Source of the DNA: Albimonas pacifica
Lineage (GTDB): Bacteria > Pseudomonadota > Alphaproteobacteria > Rhodobacterales > Rhodobacteraceae
DNA length: 64,000 nucleotides
NCBI RefSeq assembly: GCF_900113695.1
Contig: NZ_FOQH01000003.1
Coordinates: 434,001 to 498,000, forward strand
Direction: 5' to 3'
The position numbers were made by a program, and so were the translations under genes. Below the pieces are notes generated by a model, which was not told where the DNA came from, did not search any database, and was given only the letters and a program-made list of their open reading frames with translations. Below are positions 44,633 to 51,879 of the stretch, piece after piece (the first letter of the stretch is position 1; each line of letters begins with the position of its first letter).

Positions 44633-44848
44633 ATGGAAGCGAAAAGCGAGATCACCGGCCGCGTGCTGGAGGTGGTGGCGAGCCCCGGCCAGCAGCTGGC
44701 CGAGGACGACCCGATCGTGGTGCTGGAGTCGATGAAGATGGAGATCGCCGTCACCGCCCCTCGCGCCGGAACCCTCCGCGAGATCAAGGTCGGGGTCGAC
44801 GACCTGGTCGAGGAGGACCAGGTGGTCGCCCTGATGGACCCCGCCTGA
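44633..44848 (+). CDS. Biotin carboxyl carrier protein, small (71 residues)
   Basis: The sequence holds the biotinylation motif ESMKME (biotinylated Lys35) with flanking beta-strands of a lipoyl/biotinyl fold; length 71 matches the stand-alone acetyl-CoA carboxylase carrier type (about 70-80 residues). AAAAGGACCTGAC lies upstream of ATG 44633. It should carry CO2 between a biotin carboxylase and the carboxyltransferases at 38182 and 43073. No biotin carboxylase gene is in the operon, so this must come from elsewhere. Confidence 0.9.
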   Translation: MEAKSEITGRVLEVVASPGQQLAEDDPIVVLESMKMEIAVTAPRAGTLREIKVGVDDLVEEDQVVALMDPA

Positions 44849-44956
44849 CCCGCGCGGCAGGGGCGCGCTGGACACCCCGCGCCCCGCCCGCTACCCGTCG
44901 AGACCACCGACCGCCGACCGCCCCCGGGGCGACGCGGCCCGCCGAGGGCGACCCGT

Positions 44957-45586
44957 ATGAACTCGAAGGCCAAGCCGCGCGCCCGCTGGAACGGCAGGTT
45001 CGCCGCCCCCGAGCAGCACGCCGAAAAGCGCCGGATGATCCTGCGCGAGGCCGCCCAGGCCTTCAACGACCGCGGCTACCACAACGTCTCGCTCGACGAG
45101 GTCGCCTCGCGCCTCGGGATCACCAAGACGGTCTTCTACTACTACTTCCGCGACAAGAACCACGTGCTGCTGAGCTGCGTGGAGATCGGCTTCGAGCTGG
45201 CCGAGACCGCCCTGGCCGAGGCCGAGACCCGCCCCGGCGCCGCCCTCGACCGGGTCGTGGCCTTCACCCGGCTCTATGTCGAGGGCATCACCTCCGACCT
45301 CGGCGCCTGCGCGGTGCTGACCGACCTGACCTCGCTGCACCCCTCGGACCTCGACGAGGTCCGCGCGCGGCAGCGCAGGTTCGGCCGCCGCCTGATCCGC
45401 CTGGTGAAGGCCGGGGTCGAGGACGGCTCGATCGAGGTCGAGGATCCCTCCGCCGCGGTCAGCTGGATCGTCTCGGCGCCCCTGATGCTGCCCCGCCTGA
45501 CGGCGCTGTGGGGGGAGACCGGGGCCGCCTGGCTCGCCGACCACTACGCCGAGTTCACCCGCCGCTCCCTGTCGCGCGCAGGCTGA
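44957..45586 (+). CDS. TetR/AcrR-family transcriptional regulator
   Basis: 209 residues. TetR N-terminal HTH, residues ~24-70: RRMILREAAQAFNDRGYHNV, then SLDEVASRLGITKTVFYYYF. The C-terminal region is an all-helical ligand-binding domain of unknown ligand. It follows the carboxylase operon by 108 bp and ends 4 bp before the convergent AtzH-like gene. It may regulate the carboxylase genes or the palindromic operators upstream of the 17.1-kb and 48.1-kb operons; none of these links is shown directly. The start ATG 44957 has only a weak upstream AGGGCGACC sequence. Confidence 0.87.
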   Translation: MNSKAKPRARWNGRFAAPEQHAEKRRMILREAAQAFNDRGYHNVSLDEVASRLGITKTVFYYYFRDKNHVLLSCVEIGFELAETALAEAETRPGAALDRVVAFTRLYVEGITSDLGACAVLTDLTSLHPSDLDEVRARQRRFGRRLIRLVKAGVEDGSIEVEDPSAAVSWIVSAPLMLPRLTALWGETGAAWLADHYAEFTRRSLSRAG

Positions 45587-45590
45587 CGCG

Positions 45591-45992
45591 CTACCAGAGC
45601 GCCTCGCTGACCGTCGAGACATGGGCGGCGACGACCTTCCAGCCGACGTCGTCGAACTTGACCAGGGTCTGGCTTTGCCGGCCGATCAGGTCCTTGCCGC
45701 GCACCTTGAACTCCAGGTTCGTGGTGGCGAAGTCGCGGCCCAGCGTCAGGATCTCCAGCCGGATCCGCTTCTCCTTGATGCCCGGCCCCGGGGGACGGCG
45801 GACGCGGTGGGCGTGGATCTCGTCGAAGCCGTAGCCGTTCTCGTGCAGCGCGTAGCGGATGGTGTGGGGCGAGCGCCAGAAGGTGGCGTCCAGCACCTCC
45901 ACGTCCTTGGTCTCCAGCGCCGTCTCGTAGCGCTCGAAGAGGGCGCGGACTTCCTCCACCACCTCGGGGATGTTGGGCGTGCGGTCGGTCAT
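45591..45992 (-). CDS. AtzH/HpxZ-like (DUF3225, SnoaL-like) protein
   Basis: 133 residues, ATG overlapping the amidase stop (ATGA). SnoaL-like cone fold: FERYETALETKDVEVLDATF, then VKFDDVGWKVVAAHVSTVSEALW. Homologues next to amidases (AtzH next to AtzE; HpxZ in oxalurate use) support AtzE-like function in nitrogen-heterocycle/ureide breakdown. No AtzG-like gene lies between or beside them. Whether it is catalytic or a partner is uncertain. Confidence 0.82.
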   Translation of the reverse strand: MTDRTPNIPEVVEEVRALFERYETALETKDVEVLDATFWRSPHTIRYALHENGYGFDEIHAHRVRRPPGPGIKEKRIRLEILTLGRDFATTNLEFKVRGKDLIGRQSQTLVKFDDVGWKVVAAHVSTVSEALW

Positions 45993-47143
45993 GCGTGCTC
46001 CCAGGCTTGCGCGAGCGCGAGAAGGGAGGCGTCCGCCCCCCGCGCCCCGATCACGGCGAGCCCCACCGGCGCGCCCTCGACGTCGCCCGCGGGCAGGACC
46101 AGCACCGGATGCCCGGTCAGCCCGCCCACGGCGCAATTGGCGTTGATCCGCTCCCGCGCCCGATCCATCTGCGCCAGCGGCAGGTTTTTCAACGGCGCCG
46201 GATCGGGCGTGGCGGGCAGGGCGACGACGCCTCCGCCCTTCGTGAGATGCGCGAGCCGCCCCCGCGCGTCGTCGCGCACCAGCCGGGCGGGGCCTTGCTG
46301 CGCCTCGGTCGTGGCCGAGCCGGCCATCAGGGTGCGGGCGACCAGGTAGGAGAACCGCGGAACCTCCGCCTCCACCCAGGGGCCGAACGTGGCCCAGGCC
46401 TCGGCCAGCTGCAGGGCGCGCTGCGCCTGCGCCCAGGCGGCGAGGCCGGGCGGGGCGAGGAGGTCCTCGCGGCCCTCGCCGACCAGCGCCTCCAGCCGGG
46501 CGAGGGCGGGGGCCAGCGCCTCGGCCACCCCCGGCCCGGCGAAGCCGAAGCAATCCGTGCCGACGGTCAGGCGGGAGGGCAGGGCGCCCGGCGCCTCGCC
46601 GATCAGGACTTCTCCGACCTTCGCGAAGGTCCCTCCGTCGCGGGCGAACCACCCGGCGGTGTCGGAGCTGGGCGCCTGCGGCAGCATCCCCGCAGTGGGG
46701 ACCCGCCCATGGGTCGGCCGCATCCCGAAAAGCCCGCAGAACGAGGCGGGCACGCGCACGCTGCCCCCGGTGTCCGTCCCCAGCGCCGCGTCGCAGAGCC
46801 CCTGCGCGACGGCCGACGCGGAGCCGGAGGACGAGCCCCCCGGCACGCGCTCCGGCGCGCGCGGGTTCAGGGGCGTGCCGTCGAAGGCGTTCTCGCCCAG
46901 CAGGCCCAGCGAGATCTCGTCGGTGACGGTCTTGCCGACCAGCGTCGCCCCGTTGGCGAGCAGCCGGACGATGGCCTCGGCATGGGCCTGCGCCGGGGCA
47001 TGGGTCGCTGCCCAGTCGGGGTTGCCGGCGCCGGTCACGCGCCCGGCGACGTCGAAAAGATCCTTGGCGGCGAAGCTCAGGCCGGCGAGCGGCCCCTCGG
47101 CCGCGCCCGCGATCTCGAAGCGGTCCACGAAGCACTCGCCCAT
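45989..47143 (-). CDS. Amidase-signature hydrolase, AtzE-like
   Basis: 384 residues from ATG 47143, with GGGGG 6 nt before; an alternative ATG lies at 47149. Amidase-signature triad region: Lys27 in AAKDLFDV, the Ser-rich PGGSSSGSASAVA at residues ~101-113, and DTGGSVRVPASFCG with probable nucleophile Ser128. AtzE-type enzymes cleave N-carbamoyl or N-carboxamide groups, here linked to an AtzH-like gene by a 4-bp overlap; AtzE needs a small AtzG partner, which is missing here. The substrate is unknown. It follows the epoxide-hydrolase-like gene by 91 bp. Confidence 0.85.
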   Translation of the reverse strand: MGECFVDRFEIAGAAEGPLAGLSFAAKDLFDVAGRVTGAGNPDWAATHAPAQAHAEAIVRLLANGATLVGKTVTDEISLGLLGENAFDGTPLNPRAPERVPGGSSSGSASAVAQGLCDAALGTDTGGSVRVPASFCGLFGMRPTHGRVPTAGMLPQAPSSDTAGWFARDGGTFAKVGEVLIGEAPGALPSRLTVGTDCFGFAGPGVAEALAPALARLEALVGEGREDLLAPPGLAAWAQAQRALQLAEAWATFGPWVEAEVPRFSYLVARTLMAGSATTEAQQGPARLVRDDARGRLAHLTKGGGVVALPATPDPAPLKNLPLAQMDRARERINANCAVGGLTGHPVLVLPAGDVEGAPVGLAVIGARGADASLLALAQAWEHA

Positions 47144-47234
47144 GCGCATCCCCCTGCTGTTGCCGAGGACCACCCTCCCCGCTGGCGGCGGAGAGGGCAA
47201 CGGCGGCGCGCCGCCTGCGACCTCGGGGCGAGGC

Positions 47235-48125
47235 CTAGCGGTCGAGGAAGCGGCGGATGTGGCCGGCGACCTCCTCGGGCTTCTGGTGGATGATCCAGTG
47301 GTCGGCGCCCGCGATCTCGACCATCTCCAGGTCGTCGCAAAGGTCCGGCAGGCCCTCGCGGCACTCCGGCAGCAGCGCGCCGTCGTCGAGGCCCCAGATC
47401 AGCAGGTGCGGCATGCGGATGCGCATCGCCGCCGGATCGAGTTTCTCGAGGATCGAGGCGTCGGCCTCCTCGCCCATCTCGGGCACCACCAGCGGCGTTG
47501 CGCGATACCAGTCGACCATCGCCTTCAACGCGCCCGGGCGGCTCCAGGCCTCTTTGTAGGCGGCCTTCTTCTCGGGCGTCATCCAGGTCATCTCCATCTT
47601 GCGCTCGAGCATCCGGATCACGCCCTGGCAATCGTCCTCGGCCAGCTTCTCGTGGCTGTCGGGGCGGCGCAGCCAGCGGATGTACTGGGAGGCCTCGCGC
47701 TGGGGGCCGTCCTTGAGCAGCTCGCGCTGGAAGGGCAGGGGGTGGACGCCGTTGACGATCACCAGGCGCTCGATCTTCTCGGGCGCGCGCATGGCGGCGT
47801 TGTAGGCGGCGCCGGCGCCCCAGTCGTGGCCGATCAGGGCGTGGGCCTTGCCGCCGGGGCGCCAGTGCTCGATCATCGCGATCGCGTCGGCGCCGATCTT
47901 GCCGGTGGCGTAGGCCTCGGTCTCGGCCGGCTTCTCGGTGAGGTTGTAGCCGCGCTGGTCGGGGGCGACGCAGAACCAGCGGTCCGAGAGGCGCCCGATC
48001 ATGTCCGCCCAGGCGCCAGAATATTCCGGAAACCCGTGCAGCATCAGCATCAGGGGGGCGTCCTCGGGGCCGTCGACCAGGCAGCTGAACTCCAGGCCCC
48101 GAACGTGAACCGTCTCGCGTCGCAT
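47235..48125 (-). CDS. Alpha/beta hydrolase, epoxide hydrolase-like
   Basis: 296 residues, ATG 48125 with GGGAGG upstream. The oxyanion motif HGFPE (residues 30-34), nucleophile Asp101 in GHDWGAGA, acid in GLDDGALL, and base His in GADHWIIH (about 276) match epoxide hydrolases/haloalkane dehalogenase-like hydrolases. A Trp follows the nucleophile, which in epoxide hydrolases and dehalogenases stabilises the leaving group. It heads a probable operon with the amidase and AtzH-like genes. A perfect TTTAATCG-CG-CGATTAAG palindrome is 26 bp upstream, so it is probably controlled by the same factor as the 17.1-kb operon. Confidence 0.86.
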   Translation of the reverse strand: MRRETVHVRGLEFSCLVDGPEDAPLMLMLHGFPEYSGAWADMIGRLSDRWFCVAPDQRGYNLTEKPAETEAYATGKIGADAIAMIEHWRPGGKAHALIGHDWGAGAAYNAAMRAPEKIERLVIVNGVHPLPFQRELLKDGPQREASQYIRWLRRPDSHEKLAEDDCQGVIRMLERKMEMTWMTPEKKAAYKEAWSRPGALKAMVDWYRATPLVVPEMGEEADASILEKLDPAAMRIRMPHLLIWGLDDGALLPECREGLPDLCDDLEMVEIAGADHWIIHQKPEEVAGHIRRFLDR

Positions 48126-48150
48126 CGCATCCTCCCAATCGGTCCGCACG

Positions 48151-48168
48151 TTTAATCGCGCGATTAAG
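48151..48168. promoter_or_regulatory. Palindromic operator candidate O3 (TTTAATCG-CG-CGATTAAG)
   Basis: Third and most symmetric copy of TTNAATCG-N2-CGRTTAA, 26 bp upstream of the epoxide-hydrolase-like start. It sits in the 151-bp divergent gap with the methyltransferase gene. Confidence 0.6.
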
Positions 48169-48276
48169 TCGCGACGGTACCGGGTTTGCGCGGGCATTGC
48201 CAGCGGGGACCGCGGCCCTCCGTCCCTTGACCCGGCCGCGCCTGCGCCGGAAGACGGGACCGGACGAGGAGGCCCC

Positions 48277-49503
48277 ATGGACCCGGTGAAACGCCAGTAC
48301 GAGAGCTATCCCTACCCCGCGCGCGACCCCGCCGACGAGGCGCGCCGGCTGGTGGAGGGCTCGCCCTCGGACCCGATCGAGATCGACCATTTCCTGTTCC
48401 GGGGCCGCCGCGACTGGCGCCGCCCGTTCCGGGCGCTGATCGCCGGCGGAGGCACCGGCGACGCCCTGGTGATGCTGGCCCAGAAGCTGGCCGACGCGGG
48501 CTGCCCGGCGGAGATCCACTACGTCGACCTCTCCGAGGCGTCCCGCGACATCGCGAAGGCGCGGATGGAGGCGCGGGGGTTGACCGCGACTTACGAGGTC
48601 CGCTCGCTGCTCGACGCGCCGCAGATCGCGGCCGAGCAGGGGGCCTTCGACTACATCGACTGCTGCGGCGTGCTGCACCACCTGCCCGATCCCTCGGCCG
48701 GGTTCCGGGCGTTGGGCGAGGCGCTGGCGCCGGGCGGCGGGATCGGGCTGATGGTCTACGCCCCCTACGGCCGCGACGGGGTCTACCCGATGCAGGACGC
48801 GCTGGCGTCGCTGCTGGGGAAGGATGCGCCGGAGGTGCAGGTGGCGATGGCGCGCGAGGCGCTGGCCTCGGTCCCCGAGACCAACGGCTTCCGCCGCAAC
48901 CCGTTCGTGAGCGACCACGAGGCCTCGGACGCCGGCCTCTACGACCTGCTGCTGCACTCGCGCGACCGCCCCTATGCCGTTCCGGAACTGCTGGCGGAGC
49001 TTTCGGCCGCGGGGCTGGCCGCCGTCTCGTTCCTCGAGCCGCTGCGCTACGACCCCGCCCCGCACCTGCCCGCGACGCCGGCCTTCGCCGAGCGGCTGAA
49101 GCGGATGACCCCGGCCGAACGCTGGGCGCTGGCCGAGCGGTTGTCGGGCAACATGCGCATGCACGTGGTCTATGCGGTGAAGGCGGGGCGCGAGGGGCAG
49201 GCGATGGCGAGCCTCTCGGCCGAGGCGGTCCCCCGCTGGGGCGGCCCGGACCCGCGGGCGCTGGCCGCGAAGGTGCAGGCCGAGGGCGGCTTCGCCATCA
49301 CCATGGCCGGCCTGCGCCACCGGGTTCCGATCCCGAAGGCCGCGGCGCCGTTCATCCCGGCGCTGGCGGCCGAGCGCAGCTTCGGCGAGATCGCGAAGGC
49401 CGCGCGGATGGACTGGTTCGCCTTCGCCTCGACCTTCGGGCCGGCGTACCGGGCGCTGGTCGGGGTGAACCTGCTGCACTGCTCGAAAGGTCTCGGCCGA
49501 TGA
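48277..49503 (+). CDS. Class I SAM-dependent methyltransferase
   Basis: 408 residues. The SAM-binding motif I is ALIAGGGTGDALVMLA (about residues 51-66), followed by IHYVDLSEASRDIAKARM (motif post I) and FDYIDCCGVLHHLPDP. The N-terminus (VKRQYESYPYPARDPADEARR) resembles the FETPY-type leader of some methyltransferases. The last ~150 residues are a distinct helical region. It overlaps the DUF3445 gene by 4 bp (ATGA), so the two are coupled. The acceptor is unknown. Confidence 0.85.
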   Translation: MDPVKRQYESYPYPARDPADEARRLVEGSPSDPIEIDHFLFRGRRDWRRPFRALIAGGGTGDALVMLAQKLADAGCPAEIHYVDLSEASRDIAKARMEARGLTATYEVRSLLDAPQIAAEQGAFDYIDCCGVLHHLPDPSAGFRALGEALAPGGGIGLMVYAPYGRDGVYPMQDALASLLGKDAPEVQVAMAREALASVPETNGFRRNPFVSDHEASDAGLYDLLLHSRDRPYAVPELLAELSAAGLAAVSFLEPLRYDPAPHLPATPAFAERLKRMTPAERWALAERLSGNMRMHVVYAVKAGREGQAMASLSAEAVPRWGGPDPRALAAKVQAEGGFAITMAGLRHRVPIPKAAAPFIPALAAERSFGEIAKAARMDWFAFASTFGPAYRALVGVNLLHCSKGLGR

Positions 49504-50426
49504 CGCCCGCCCATGCCGCGCCCGCGCCCGCGGGGAGCCTTCCGCCCTGGGCGCTGCCCTACGCGCCCGTCGCGCCCTTCGCGAGCCCGCGGCTGGCGGT
49601 GGCGCCCGGCATCCAGCCGCTGGACCCCGCCGAGTGGTTCCTGATCGCCGAGGACTACGCCGGCCAGATGGCCGAGCGCGACCGCCTGGTCGCCGACCAC
49701 CCCGGCTGGGCCTTCGCCCGCACGCCGCAGGGCGAGGCGGCGGAGGCCGAGCTGCTGGAGCTGATGATCCCCCACCTGGTCGCGCGCCACGGCTTTCGCG
49801 AGGACGGCCCGCGGGCGCTGGTGCGCCCCGACGGAGTGCGGGTGGGGCTGGACGACCTGCCGCCGATCGCGACCGCGGGGCGGCTGGTGCAGGACGACCT
49901 CCTGCTGATGGCGCGGCCGGAGGGGGCGGAGGAGCATGTGCTGGTCTCCGGCATCCTGTGCTTTCCCGCGCACTGGACGCTGGGCGAGAAGATCGGCCGG
50001 CCGCTGCTGCGCATCCACCTGCCGGTGCCGGAGTATCCCGGCGACCTCGCGCGGCGGGTGCAGCGGTTCTTCGACGGGGTGCAGCCGGGGCGGCCGCTGT
50101 GGCGGGCGAACTGGCACTTCGCGGGCGGACCGGAGATCGTGACGCCGATGGCCGAGGTCGAGAAGACCCGCATGTATCGCGAGCGCCTGGCCCTGACCGA
50201 GGAGGCCTGGCTGCGGGTCGAGCGCCAGACGGTGGCGCGCCTGCCGCGGACCCGCGCGGTCCTGTTCGGGGTGCGCACGATCGTGACGCCGGCGGACGGG
50301 CTCTCGGCCGCGCAATGGCGCGAGCTGGACGCGCTGATCGCGGCGCTGCCGGCCGAGCAGGGCGCGCGCAAGCTGGGCCCGGCCCTGCGCGCCCGCGCGG
50401 CGCGGGAGGCGGCGCGGGCGGACTGA
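49500..50426 (+). CDS. DUF3445 heme-dependent oxidative N-demethylase-like protein
   Basis: 308 residues. The DUF3445 family has members called heme-dependent oxidative N-demethylases, with a PAS-fold heme domain. GILCFPAHWTLGEKIGRPLL and IHLPVPEYPGDLARRVQRFFDG carry the conserved core, and WRANWHFAG follows. The 4-bp overlap with a methyltransferase gene pairs a demethylase with a methyltransferase, suggesting linked methyl chemistry such as dimethylamine or methyl-ammonium turnover. In the family this enzyme acts with separate electron-transfer subunits; none is adjacent. Substrate inferred only. Confidence 0.75.
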   Translation: MTPAHAAPAPAGSLPPWALPYAPVAPFASPRLAVAPGIQPLDPAEWFLIAEDYAGQMAERDRLVADHPGWAFARTPQGEAAEAELLELMIPHLVARHGFREDGPRALVRPDGVRVGLDDLPPIATAGRLVQDDLLLMARPEGAEEHVLVSGILCFPAHWTLGEKIGRPLLRIHLPVPEYPGDLARRVQRFFDGVQPGRPLWRANWHFAGGPEIVTPMAEVEKTRMYRERLALTEEAWLRVERQTVARLPRTRAVLFGVRTIVTPADGLSAAQWRELDALIAALPAEQGARKLGPALRARAAREAARAD

Positions 50427-50483
50427 CCCCGCCCGGGCGCCGGGGGGCCGGCTCGGGGGGCGTCGGGCCCCCGCTCGCCGGCC

Positions 50484-50503
50484 GCGCGGCCCGGGGGCCG
50501 CGC
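50484..50503. terminator. Hairpin between convergent DUF3445 and subtilase genes
   Basis: Perfect 9-bp GCGCGGCCC/GGGCCGCGC stem with a GG loop, in an 82-bp gap between convergent stops. Likely a bidirectional terminator; no T-tract. Confidence 0.5.
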
Positions 50504-50508
50504 GCGCC

Positions 50509-51732
50509 CTAACGGGCCGGGTTGCGCTTCTCGAGCGGCCAGTCGGGCTGCGGCTCGAGCGCCAGCAGGGCGGGGATGTCGAGCGTGGGGATCGGCTTCC
50601 AGCCCGCGCCCGGCGGCGGGCGCATGTCGGCCTGCATCGTCGCGGCGGAGGCGCGCAGGGCGTGGCGGAAGGCCTCGACGATCTTCCACCGCTGGCCCTC
50701 GGCGCCCCACAGGCTCTCCAGCCGATGATGGTGGAAGTTGCGCCACAGGGCGGCGGCGCCGGCGGCCTGGGGGGTGGCGTAGGAGGTGCCGGAGGGCTCT
50801 CCCGCCTCGCCGTCCTCGGCCCATTCCGGGACCGGGGGGCGGCTGGAGAAGTCGTAGCCCGCGCGGTTGATGCGCATCGCCTGGCAGTGGATGTCGACCC
50901 AGCGGCGGGCGTCGTCGTCGCGATAGCCCCCGGGCGGATAGTGCCGGCACTGCCCGCCGGTGCCCTGCACGTCGTAGCCCGAGATCCCCAGCGTGCGGTC
51001 CCAGCGGGCCGGGAAGATCACCGAGTCGATCACCTGCCCCGCCGCGCAGCACAGGATCACGCCCGCCTCGTAGGCGCGGTTCACCGCCTCGGCCACGGCC
51101 GGGTCCATGCCCATCTCGCCGCCCAGCGCCCGGCGGATCGGCTCGTAGGCCGGGCCGAGGAAGCCGGGGTTGCCCATCGACATCGTGGCCACGCCCGGGA
51201 CCTGCGGCTGGGCCAGCATGTGGTCGATCGCCCAGGCCACCCGCAGCGTGGCGCGCCGGGTCATCAGCGGGCCCGCGCCGGTGGGGGTGTAGAAGAGCGG
51301 CCCGTTCGCCACCCGGTAGGGGATCACCCGCACCCCCGGGACCACGCCCCGCAGCCGCCCCGGCACGTCGGCGCAGAGCGCGGAGAGCGTCTTCACCCCG
51401 TGGTCCGGCCACTCGATCAGGTCGTCGCCGACCCCGCCCGAGCGGGTCATGTCCGCGATCGGCCGCGCGTCCGTGCCCGGCGGCGGATCGTCCGGCGTGT
51501 CGCAGGCCCCGTCGAGGAAGTTGCGCCCCCGCTCCAGCAGCAGCCAGGCGGGCGGCGGCGCGCCGGGCGCCCAGCCGATCCCCTCGTGCGGCGCGACCCC
51601 GCTGTCGATATGCGCGACGATCGCCTGGCCGGGCGGGCCGGAGCCGTCCGCCGCCTCGGCGTCGACCAGCAGCTGCAGGGCCGAGGCGTAGCTCCCCCGG
51701 TCCGGCGCCGGCAGGCGCTTGATGTAGTCCAT
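50509..51732 (-). CDS. Subtilisin-like serine protease (S8), without obvious signal peptide
   Basis: 407 residues. The catalytic triad is Asp43 (VAHIDSGV), His111 (PDHGVKTLSAL) and Ser317 (SGTSYATPQAAGAAAL). There is no signal peptide or prodomain, so it may be cytoplasmic or exported by another route. The oxyanion-hole Asn of subtilisins (AAGN) is replaced by Gln (CCAAGQ, about residue 233), which could lower activity. The middle (CRHYPPGGYRDDDARRW) is unusual in S8 proteases. Function unknown. Confidence 0.82.
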   Translation of the reverse strand: MDYIKRLPAPDRGSYASALQLLVDAEAADGSGPPGQAIVAHIDSGVAPHEGIGWAPGAPPPAWLLLERGRNFLDGACDTPDDPPPGTDARPIADMTRSGGVGDDLIEWPDHGVKTLSALCADVPGRLRGVVPGVRVIPYRVANGPLFYTPTGAGPLMTRRATLRVAWAIDHMLAQPQVPGVATMSMGNPGFLGPAYEPIRRALGGEMGMDPAVAEAVNRAYEAGVILCCAAGQVIDSVIFPARWDRTLGISGYDVQGTGGQCRHYPPGGYRDDDARRWVDIHCQAMRINRAGYDFSSRPPVPEWAEDGEAGEPSGTSYATPQAAGAAALWRNFHHHRLESLWGAEGQRWKIVEAFRHALRASAATMQADMRPPPGAGWKPIPTLDIPALLALEPQPDWPLEKRNPAR

Positions 51733-51821
51733 GGCGGTCCCTCCCCCTCGGCGATGACTTCCGCAACGGCATCCTGCCTGCCCGCGCCGCGCCCGTCGAT
51801 GAACGAAGGCCGTCGGAACGG

Positions 51822-51849
51822 AAAAGGGCGGCGCCTTTCGGCGCCGCCC
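51822..51849 (-). terminator. Rho-independent terminator of glnA
   Basis: Perfect 10-bp GGGCGGCGCC/GGCGCCGCCC stem with a 4-nt loop, followed on the minus strand by TTTTCCG (51825-51819). The classic intrinsic terminator of the glnB-glnA operon. Confidence 0.8.
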
Positions 51850-51879
51850 CCGGTTTTCCCTCGGTCCGATCTTCAGCGA

